Assembly: GCF_934202235.1 (NCBI RefSeq)
Contig: NZ_CAKPXS010000002.1
Location: 1 to 64,000 of the forward strand
Origin: an uncultured Limosilactobacillus sp.
GTDB taxonomy: Bacteria > Bacillota > Bacilli > Lactobacillales > Lactobacillaceae
Length of the DNA stretch: 64,000 bases
Direction: 5' to 3'
Made by a program: the position numbers and the translations under genes. This document shows positions 17,139-23,233 of the stretch, piece after piece. The notes under the pieces are model-generated. The model was not told the origin of the DNA, did not search any database, and saw nothing but the letters and a program-made list of their open reading frames with translations. The stretch's first letter is position 1. Every line of letters begins with the position of its first letter.

Positions 17139-18311
17139 ATGAATCTGAAAAATATTTCGGCAAAGTGGAAATGGATTGCAGGGATTGTTATTGTTTTAAT
17201 CATCCTTTTGGGTTTGGGGAAGATGCGAAAGAACGGCGGCTCGGTGACTCCACCCAGGCACGTCTCATTCGTTAAGCAGGCTAATGGTGCGGGGACTCAC
17301 GTCTGGTTTATGTCGACTGGGCAGTCGAAAAACTCGGATGTCTACTACATCATTGTTCTGAAAAACGGCAAGGCCCGGACATACCGGACTTATGATAATG
17401 ACACGACCCTGGGCAAAGTTTCCAAGATGAGTGACCACGAAGCAATTGCCTATGCCAAAAAGCAGGATAAGAAGTACTTTGATGCTTCGGCCAAGGAGGT
17501 TAACCTGGCAATTCATGGCGATCATGATGGGTTTAACGCCGATATCGAAGACGGCCTTTCAATGCCGAGATATTCGCTGTTAGAGCGTGATAACAAACTG
17601 GCAGGGCTAGGGATTAAGACTGGCCGTCAAAATAGTGATAATCAGGATTACATCGTTACCTTTAATAAGGATGGTCATTTGACGAGTAGTGAGAAGGGAA
17701 CCACCCAGCTTAACCCAGAACTGCGGGTTGAACATGCAGCATTCCCGGAGAATTTAGATCTCCAAAATAATGATCAGACATTAAAAAAGAAACTTTATGC
17801 CGGCTTAAAGCAGAATGTTGAGAATGCCAGCTACAAGGCTCCTGAACCGATGAAAGTGCGGACCAAGACAAAGACTGACGACTCTGGCAACGAGATTGTT
17901 AACCAAAAGGTCACCATTCAATACACCGATAATTTTGACTCATCATTAGTTCAGGACAACTTCTTAGCGCTGGCGAAGAAGGACCCGTCGATGATGAAGC
18001 AGCTGTACGGTTGGCAAAAGACCTTTGAAGATCTTCACGATGATATGGGGCCGAATTACAATGAACGTTATGATCGTGCGCAATCTGACTACAATAACGG
18101 TATTAATAAGATAATGTCGAAGAAGTTCTGCAAGGAGCTGACTGATGGTGTCTTTGGGAATTACCAGGAGGAATACACGTTGAACCTGGAAAACCCAGCC
18201 GACTTCGATATTTATGACAGTCACTTTATCGGGTATTTCCGGGGGAGCAAGAATGGTTACCTGGTAACCAAGGCGCAAACTAAGAAGCAAACCGCTGTGT
18301 TTGCCCGGTAG
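17139..18311 (+). CDS. Membrane-anchored extracellular protein of unknown function
   Basis: The 390-residue protein has a single N-terminal hydrophobic helix (WIAGIVIVLIILLGLG, residues ~12-27) preceded by lysines. There is no clear cleavage site or lipobox, so it is probably a membrane-tethered protein facing outwards. The rest is hydrophilic, rich in Lys, Asp and Asn, with no motif I recognise. Repeated YIIVLKNGKARTY- and YIVTFNKDGHLTS-like strands hint at beta-rich modules. The ATG has GGGGAGG 10 bp upstream, and a terminator follows. It is 120 bp downstream of the XRE gene with its own ribosome binding site; cotranscription is possible but not shown. Confidence 0.7.
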   Translation: MNLKNISAKWKWIAGIVIVLIILLGLGKMRKNGGSVTPPRHVSFVKQANGAGTHVWFMSTGQSKNSDVYYIIVLKNGKARTYRTYDNDTTLGKVSKMSDHEAIAYAKKQDKKYFDASAKEVNLAIHGDHDGFNADIEDGLSMPRYSLLERDNKLAGLGIKTGRQNSDNQDYIVTFNKDGHLTSSEKGTTQLNPELRVEHAAFPENLDLQNNDQTLKKKLYAGLKQNVENASYKAPEPMKVRTKTKTDDSGNEIVNQKVTIQYTDNFDSSLVQDNFLALAKKDPSMMKQLYGWQKTFEDLHDDMGPNYNERYDRAQSDYNNGINKIMSKKFCKELTDGVFGNYQEEYTLNLENPADFDIYDSHFIGYFRGSKNGYLVTKAQTKKQTAVFAR

Positions 18312-18316
18312 GATTT

Positions 18317-18361
18317 AAAAGCGTGGCCACAGTGAGTAATCGCTGCTTGGCGGCGCTTTTT
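18317..18361 (+). terminator. Intrinsic terminator after the 390-aa protein gene
   Basis: The outer stem AAAAGCG/CGCTTTTT and inner CAGTG/CGCTG stem end in five Ts. Confidence 0.7.
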
Positions 18362-18384
18362 CCATTAACAAGGAGGATCAAAAT

Positions 18385-18669
18385 ATGGCACAGTTGTATG
18401 CCGTCTTAATTCAGGAAAAACCAGCACAAGACGAGGCAGTCATTTTCTGGGATGCTTACCGTCACCGCAAAGACGCAGTCGCTAAGTGTGAAGAATTGGC
18501 ACGTTACCAGTCCGGCCAGCATTCAGCAGCCCAGTTGACAAAACTGACTTCGCCGGTAGTGGACCTCGACACTGGTAAAGCTCACACTAACGTCGATGGC
18601 TACCAGGTGACGGCAGATGGTTTTACCGGCAAGTACACCGTTAGTGTCATCCGGGCAATTCGCGAGTAG
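18385..18669 (+). CDS. Small hypothetical protein (94 aa)
   Basis: The protein is acidic to neutral, with no signal peptide or membrane segment, so it is cytoplasmic. It starts with a beta-strand-like AQLYAVLIQEK and ends with YTVSVIRAIRE; a central helix carries one Cys (KCEELARYQ). AAGGAGGATC lies just upstream of the ATG, and codon use resembles its neighbours, which supports a real gene. It lies between a terminator and the cytochrome b5-like gene 69 bp downstream. No family was recognised. Confidence 0.65.
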   Translation: MAQLYAVLIQEKPAQDEAVIFWDAYRHRKDAVAKCEELARYQSGQHSAAQLTKLTSPVVDLDTGKAHTNVDGYQVTADGFTGKYTVSVIRAIRE

Positions 18670-18738
18670 CTGTTATTAGGTTAGCAATACCAATTGCGGT
18701 AAAATGAAGGAAGAAAAGTCAAAAGGAGGCAATTTAAC

Positions 18739-18972
18739 ATGAAAACGTTTAGTAAAGAAGAATTAGCGCAATTCAACGGTCAAAACGGGCAACCAGCATA
18801 CGTCGCCGTCGATGGAACGGTTTATGACGTCTCTGGTAAAGCTGCCTGGCAGGGTGGTAAACACCACGGCAACCTGGCGGGACGTGACTTGACCGATGTT
18901 CTCTGGAAGAAGTCACCACATAAGGACAGTGTCTTAACAGGTTTGCCAGTAGTGGGAAAATTAGCTGAATAA
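18739..18972 (+). CDS. Cytochrome b5-like heme/steroid-binding domain protein
   Basis: The 77-residue soluble protein fits the short bacterial cytochrome b5-like domain: FSKEELAQFNGQNGQPAYVAVDGTVYDVS, then WQGGKHHGNLAGRDLT and KKSPHKDSVLTGLPVVGKL. The His residues in GGKHHG and SPHK occupy positions where b5 proteins ligate heme, but the classical HPGG motif is absent. Lactobacilli do not make heme, so it may bind imported heme or another hydrophobic ligand. AAAAGGAGG precedes the ATG. It is probably monocistronic, since a terminator-like hairpin follows. Confidence 0.85.
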   Translation: MKTFSKEELAQFNGQNGQPAYVAVDGTVYDVSGKAAWQGGKHHGNLAGRDLTDVLWKKSPHKDSVLTGLPVVGKLAE

Positions 18973-19042
18973 ATAGAAATAGCGCTTGTTTATCCACCGC
19001 CCTGAAAGGGGAAATGGTTGTTCAAGACTGCAACTAAATAAT

Positions 19043-19078
19043 AACCAGGATTGTTTTTTTGGAGGCCGTCCTGGTTTT
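19043..19078 (+). terminator. Intrinsic terminator after the cytochrome b5-like gene
   Basis: Arms AACCAGGA and TCCTGGTT are followed by TTGC; the loop includes a T run. Confidence 0.6.
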
Positions 19079-19134
19079 GCTGTTGTGAGGGAAAAGCTCC
19101 TACCACTAATTGATTCAATTTGGCAAAATAAAGA

Positions 19135-19176
19135 GACCGCTACCGTTTGAACTAGCAAACATTAGCGGTCGTTTTA
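19135..19176. terminator. Orphan bidirectional terminator-like hairpin
   Basis: GACCGCTA/TAGCGGTC with an inner GTTTG/CAAAC stem has T-rich tails on both strands, but no gene ends at it. Confidence 0.6.
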
Positions 19177-19382
19177 GTATTGTCGTATTTCGCTTGATGA
19201 AAGTTTGCTTGCCCTCAAAGGTCATCAAAGTCAGCTAACGAGTGACCTGATGCTCCGGGAGCATTTGATGTTCATGCAAATGATTAGTTCTCCACGAACG
19301 GATGGGAATGCCCATCTTTTATTTAGGCATGTTCAGAGTGGCAAGAAACTGTCGTTGAGGACGAAAAGAATAAATACTTTTC

Positions 19383-19413
19383 TTGACCTGAAGTTAACTT
19401 TACCTTCTATACT
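19383..19413 (+). promoter_or_regulatory. MerR-type promoter (19-bp spacer) for flavodoxin 2
   Basis: TTGACC (19383-19388) and TATACT (19408-19413) are 19 bp apart, and the spacer is centred on the palindrome AAGTTAACTT. Overlong spacers with a central dyad are the hallmark of promoters activated by MerR-family regulators. No merR gene is nearby. Confidence 0.65.
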
Positions 19414-19454
19414 AAACAAGAACGAAGGATCAAGAGCAAAGGAGCGATTGAAAT

Positions 19455-19931
19455 ATGGCAAAGACGTTGGTTTTATACTACTCGGCAACTGGTACGACTA
19501 AGCGGGTGGCGCAGCAGGTAGCACAAGTGCTCAATGCCGACCTGGCGGAAGTTCACGCTGCTCAGCCATATACGACAGCCAGCCTTGACTGGAACGACCC
19601 GCAGAGCAGGACGTCACTGGAACAGCATCAGCATGATAGCCGGGTGGCAGTGAAGGACGATTTACCCAACATTCGGGATTACGACACCATTGTGATTGGT
19701 CACCCTATTTGGTGGGGAATTCCGCCACGGCTGATTGCTGACTTGATTGACCATCTCGACCTAAACGGCAAAAAGCTCGCCCTCTTGGCTACCTCAGATG
19801 GGACTGGTTACGAGCGGTCGCAACGCTTTATTGAGCGCGCGGTTGCTGAAAATAGCTACCAGGTTAAAGTCAACCAGGGGGCGGTGCTGAATAATCGCCG
19901 ACAGGTGGAACAATGGGTGCAGCAGTTTTAG
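19455..19931 (+). CDS. Flavodoxin-like protein (Flavodoxin_4 type), paralogue 2
   Basis: The 158-residue protein begins with the FMN-phosphate loop KTLVLYYSATGTTKRVA. It has the DTIVIGHPIWWGIPPRLI block that stacks on the isoalloxazine, and a SDGTGYERS segment. Family members act as small flavin electron carriers or NADPH-quinone-reductase-like enzymes, often in redox or disulfide-stress responses. AAAGGAG lies upstream of the ATG. The MerR-type promoter suggests induction by an electrophile, quinone or metal stress, which is an inference. It shares the MAKTL(I/V)(I/L)YYS start with the protein at 2598. Confidence 0.87.
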   Translation: MAKTLVLYYSATGTTKRVAQQVAQVLNADLAEVHAAQPYTTASLDWNDPQSRTSLEQHQHDSRVAVKDDLPNIRDYDTIVIGHPIWWGIPPRLIADLIDHLDLNGKKLALLATSDGTGYERSQRFIERAVAENSYQVKVNQGAVLNNRRQVEQWVQQF

Positions 19932-20016
19932 CTGCAAGGAAGGGCGAGCAGATTGCTGTTTCTTCTTACAAAAAGTTAGTATAATCATGATGAATAACTT
20001 GTGAGGAGGGACACTG

Positions 20017-20412
20017 ATGAAAAAGCTGACTGTGACGACTGAAGCGCTGGAACGGATTAAGGGCCATTTATCGCCAACAAAAAAGATTGTTCTCGACTTT
20101 GATGACGGCGTTGGCCCATTTTCGGCGATCGGCAACTGCAATCTGGATGCCAATTACCGGCTGATCTTCGTTAACCATGATGTTGACTTGCCCGATTTTG
20201 ATGAGGTTGTTAGTTCCAATATTGGCGATATCTATATTAAGAGCGAACTGTACGCGAATGTTCAGTTTGAACCAGAGATGGAGTTACGCTTTGACCGGCG
20301 GCATTTTGCCTTGCCGCTAGTTAGTCCCAAGGGGGTGCTAACGGAAAACGTGGAGCTTGTCGATATTGACCAACCTGTTGATCACCAGTATGCTGGTACC
20401 CATGACTGTTAG
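20017..20412 (+). CDS. HesB-like / iron-sulfur cluster biosynthesis family protein
   Basis: The 131-residue protein has the fold signature of the short Lactobacillales Fe-S biosynthesis (HesB/YneR-like) family: LTVTTEALERIK, then KIVLDFDDGVGPFSAIGNCNL, RLIFVNHD and IYIKSELYANVQFEP. Only two Cys are present (in GNCNL and the C-terminal HDC), fewer than the three conserved in true A-type carriers. A direct cluster-carrier role is therefore uncertain. It is cytoplasmic, with GAGGAGGG before the ATG, and is followed by a bidirectional terminator shared with the PepSY gene. Confidence 0.82.
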   Translation: MKKLTVTTEALERIKGHLSPTKKIVLDFDDGVGPFSAIGNCNLDANYRLIFVNHDVDLPDFDEVVSSNIGDIYIKSELYANVQFEPEMELRFDRRHFALPLVSPKGVLTENVELVDIDQPVDHQYAGTHDC

Positions 20413-20439
20413 GGTGTTTCCCAATATTAAGACGAAAAT

Positions 20440-20482
20440 AGCCGCTAATGAACAGGTTGTCCCGACTCATTAGCGGCTTTTG
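20440..20482. terminator. Bidirectional terminator between convergent genes
   Basis: A perfect 12-bp stem AGCCGCTAATGA / TCATTAGCGGCT has T-rich tails on both strands. Confidence 0.88.
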
Positions 20483-20500
20483 ATCTGGTGGCTAATTTAA

Positions 20501-21058
20501 TTAGTCATCTTGGGTGTTGCTGATGACCTTCTTGTTGTTGGCGTTAACCTTAACGTCGTGTTGCTTGTGACCGTGGCCAACTTCGATTTCCCAAACTGGC
20601 GTCCCGTCATCGTAGCTCAGCGACCAGTTGTGGGCCTTACCAGAGTTAGCAGCCTTTTCTGCGACCTTGGTAGCCTGTTTGCGGGTAATCAGCTTGTCTA
20701 AGTCCAAAGCACTTTCTTGGTCATCATCGTCCAGCTTTTCGCTGCTCTTGTGAATGACCTTGCCAGACTTAGCGTTGACGTCCATGTTGTGTTCCTTGCT
20801 GTTGTCCATCCCCGAAATTTCGTAACGGTAAGAACCGCCCTTCTTTTCGAGTTGAATTTCAGTAACCCGGCTGTCTTTGAATTCCTTTTTGAACTTCTTG
20901 ACAGCGTCTTTTTCGGTAATCTTGATTGTATCGGCGTTAGCGGATGCTGTGGTCATTACCAGCGGGCTTGCTAGGAAGACACCACCCAGTGAACTAGTAG
21001 TGATAACCGTCACTGCCAAAGCATTGACGAGCCGTTTTTTAAAAGTTGTTGTTTTCAT
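20501..21058 (-). CDS. Secreted PepSY-domain protein
   Basis: The 185-residue protein has an N-terminal signal peptide (KKRLVNALAVTVITTSS..SANA) and two PepSY modules, roughly residues 45-110 and 115-183. Each has the E/K-x-A-x-x-A helix followed by a YxYEIS/WEIEV strand and a DVNAKSGKV/KVNANNKKV turn. PepSY domains are extracellular and thought to inhibit or modulate proteases or to act as envelope-stress factors. GAGGAGG precedes the ATG. The -10 TATAAT is accompanied by an 11-bp-period direct repeat instead of a good -35, suggesting control by an OmpR-type response regulator. The C-terminal half is rich in His (GHGHKQHD). Confidence 0.87.
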   Translation of the reverse strand: MKTTTFKKRLVNALAVTVITTSSLGGVFLASPLVMTTASANADTIKITEKDAVKKFKKEFKDSRVTEIQLEKKGGSYRYEISGMDNSKEHNMDVNAKSGKVIHKSSEKLDDDDQESALDLDKLITRKQATKVAEKAANSGKAHNWSLSYDDGTPVWEIEVGHGHKQHDVKVNANNKKVISNTQDD

Positions 21059-21100
21059 AATTTTAATTAACCTCCTCGTTAACTTTCCGTCTGTGACTTC

Positions 21101-21132
21101 ATTATAACCGTAATTAGTGAAAAATTGGTGAA
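21101..21132 (-). promoter_or_regulatory. PepSY promoter with OmpR-type direct repeats
   Basis: On the minus strand TATAAT (21101-21106) is preceded by TTCACTAATT (21112-21121) and TTCACCAATT (21123-21132). These are 10-bp repeats with one mismatch and an exact 11-bp period, the arrangement bound by OmpR/PhoB-family regulators. Confidence 0.55.
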
Positions 21133-21261
21133 GTAATTAAGTTTAATTTTTCTAACGTAAATAAAATAATTAATATTTCATTTTTGAAAACTGTTATCTT
21201 CTTCTTCCTCAACCACTATGAATGATAATGATACACAGAAGCAAGCGGGAAAAATAGGCGG

Positions 21262-21397
21262 TTTTATCGATAAAAAATCTCAGAAAATAATTTAGCATAT
21301 TATAACATTGCTAAGTGTTCTTTTTTAAGGCAATTTTACTCTTTATAGATAAGAGTGTTAAAATAAAAATGTATCAGCATAATTGGCTTATCGATAA
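21262..21397. repeat. Two TTATCGATAA palindromes
   Basis: Palindrome copies at 21262-21275 (extended to 14 bp) and 21388-21397 are centred 124 bp apart upstream of the LPQTG protein gene. They are candidate operator sites for one dimeric regulator. Confidence 0.45.
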
Positions 21398-21547
21398 ATA
21401 AGAAAGCATTTTGGCTTGTTGTGGTAATAGGCCGACGCTAAATGATCGTCTTGGGCTAAAGCTGACAGTGCTAATTAGTATATTTATTAAAAGAATGAAG
21501 TAACGCTTTCTCGTGAAGTTTGTCTTTTGTTTGGGAGGTAATCAATC

Positions 21548-23128
21548 ATGATGAGGTACAAGCTCTACAAGCATAAGAAGCAATGGGTGGTTGGTGCGAC
21601 AGTGGTTGCGGCATCCCTGGCGTTGATGACACCGGCGGTTCACGCAGCCACGACAGATGATAACGCCGCTGTTGACACCCCTACTGCGGTAACCAGAACG
21701 CCAGCTGCACAGCCAGCAAGCCATGATTCCCAACAAGCGAGTGCGGTAGCAAGCAACCAGCCGGCAACGGAAGCCGAGGCTAATCATCAACATCCACGCC
21801 ACCAGCTGCGGGCAACGGTCGAATTGAAGGCAGCTAATGAAAACATTCCTGGCCAGCAAGCCTACGCTGCGGTAGCGGATACGAATAATCCCCAAACGGA
21901 AACGCCTTACGGAACAACGATTAACCCGAATAACTATACCGTTCATATTGGGATTTCTGGTTTGGCCTACACTATTCCGCCGTATCATTTAGTCGATGGT
22001 GATTTGCGTTTTGCTACCGACCAAGAAGTTGCTCACTTCCCTGGCAATTGGCGCCAACCAGCTTTAGTGAACGGGCAGGCTGTCAATGTTGGGACTTATG
22101 CCGTTGTCCTTAGCCGGGCCGGCTTTGACCATCTCTTGGCATGGGTCAACGGGATGGAAGAAAATGGTAAGTGGGTGCCCCAACCAGGAGTTGAGAACAT
22201 TACCTTTGGGGAGTATAACTTAAACTTCTTGATTGTGATGTGGGAGTCTAATCGGCCATCTTACACGGTCACTCCTTATCTCGTGAAGGTAACGGTTACT
22301 GGGTCAGCACCACTAGGCACTTCCGGACTAGACTCATCGCAGTACCATGTCCAGTTGGCTAGCAACGGTGATGGTCAATCACCGGTTGGTCCTTACCAAA
22401 CCAGCTTTGACCAGTTCTTCCAGCCGGCTGCAGGTGACTTTCAAGTGAGTGCGACACCGTTGGCCAATGGGTCATACCGGGTTACACTAACTAACCAGGG
22501 TTGGCAGCACGTGCTGGTGGCATTGGAAAAGACCTTTAATAGTTATGGCCACGTGGATCACCAGCCAAACTTTAGCTGTCAGCCAGCGGATGTGTCGTCT
22601 TCGGCAACTGCTTCACTGCCGGAAGATGATGTGAAAACCGTGACGCGGACAATCAAGGTTGAACTTCCGGATCAGCAGCCACGAGTCGTTGCTCAAACGG
22701 CAACGGTCAGTCGGAAGGCTATTGTCAAGGATGGTCGGCTCGCGTGGGAAGATTGGACAACAGCTACCTGGCCGCAGTTCACTGCGCCAACGGTTGCTGG
22801 ATATATTGCCAGCCAAGCAACCGTTCCTGAAGTAGTGGTGACCAACTCGACGAGTGACCAAACCATTATTATTAACTATGCAAAGGATGCTTCTGTCACC
22901 AAGCGGCCAGTGACTGGCGATAATGGATACTCAGTATCTACTAGATCAACGGCCAGCAGCAGTCAGCGCCTCCAGAACGAACCAGGACGAGCCGTTACCA
23001 ACCAGCAAGGCAAGCAATTACCACAAACTGGTGATGCCAAGAATGGCATTGCTGCTCTTGGTCTCGACTTAATGGGCTTAACGACTATGCTAGGCTTAGC
23101 AAACAAGAAGAAGCACGAGCGTGATTAG
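21548..23128 (+). CDS. KxYKxGKxW-type LPQTG surface protein
   Basis: The 526-residue protein starts with a KxYKxGKxW-like signal (YKLYKHKKQWVVGATVVA) rather than a YSIRK signal, with predicted cleavage after VHAA. Residues ~35-105 are a low-complexity Ala/Thr/Gln linker. Residues ~120-370 contain two related units with YTVHIGISGLAYTIPPY / SSQYHVQLASN, AVVLSRAGFDHLL / YRVTLTNQGWQHVL. One MucBP-like repeat (VKTVTRTIKVELP to VAGYIASQATVP) follows at ~385-450. The sortase site is LPQTG (23018-23032), then a hydrophobic helix and KKKHERD. GGGAGG precedes the ATG. KxYKxGKxW signals are usually handled by the accessory SecA2/SecY2 route; none of that machinery is in the window. It is probably a wall-anchored adhesin. 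Confidence 0.88.
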   Translation: MMRYKLYKHKKQWVVGATVVAASLALMTPAVHAATTDDNAAVDTPTAVTRTPAAQPASHDSQQASAVASNQPATEAEANHQHPRHQLRATVELKAANENIPGQQAYAAVADTNNPQTETPYGTTINPNNYTVHIGISGLAYTIPPYHLVDGDLRFATDQEVAHFPGNWRQPALVNGQAVNVGTYAVVLSRAGFDHLLAWVNGMEENGKWVPQPGVENITFGEYNLNFLIVMWESNRPSYTVTPYLVKVTVTGSAPLGTSGLDSSQYHVQLASNGDGQSPVGPYQTSFDQFFQPAAGDFQVSATPLANGSYRVTLTNQGWQHVLVALEKTFNSYGHVDHQPNFSCQPADVSSSATASLPEDDVKTVTRTIKVELPDQQPRVVAQTATVSRKAIVKDGRLAWEDWTTATWPQFTAPTVAGYIASQATVPEVVVTNSTSDQTIIINYAKDASVTKRPVTGDNGYSVSTRSTASSSQRLQNEPGRAVTNQQGKQLPQTGDAKNGIAALGLDLMGLTTMLGLANKKKHERD

Positions 23129-23169
23129 TTAACTGATTATTGTTAACTTGATTATTGCTTGAGACAAAT

Positions 23170-23208
23170 AAAGGGAGAACCAACCCATATGGATTGTTTC
23201 TCCCTTTT
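23170..23208 (+). terminator. Terminator after the 526-aa surface protein gene
   Basis: AAAGGGAGAA and TTCTCCCTTT form the stem with a T-rich 3' end. It lies between convergent genes and may serve both. Confidence 0.8.
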
Positions 23209-23233
23209 CTTATTAGTTAACTAACGAGATGAG

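Larger units (their letters stand above)
18973..19454. other. 482-bp intergenic region with hairpins and a MerR-type promoter
   Basis: No convincing gene is present. The region holds a terminator-like hairpin at 19043-19078, an orphan bidirectional hairpin at 19135-19176, and a 19-bp-spacer promoter at 19383-19413 serving the flavodoxin gene. An open frame at 19205-19501 overlaps the flavodoxin start and lacks a ribosome binding site, so it was not called. Confidence 0.6.
21059..21547. other. 489-bp AT-rich divergent intergenic region
   Basis: The region separates the PepSY gene (minus) from an LPQTG protein gene (plus) and is clearly more AT-rich than its surroundings. It contains the PepSY promoter and direct repeat (21101-21132), a perfect 14-bp palindrome TTTTATCGATAAAA (21262-21275), and a second copy of its 10-bp core TTATCGATAA at 21388-21397. 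A small hairpin CTCTT-N7-AAGAG also occurs. No gene is seen. Confidence 0.6.

Noticed and set aside
19205..19501. 98-codon open frame upstream of the second flavodoxin
   Set aside because: It has no ribosome binding site, unnatural composition, covers the MerR-type promoter and overlaps the start of the flavodoxin gene.
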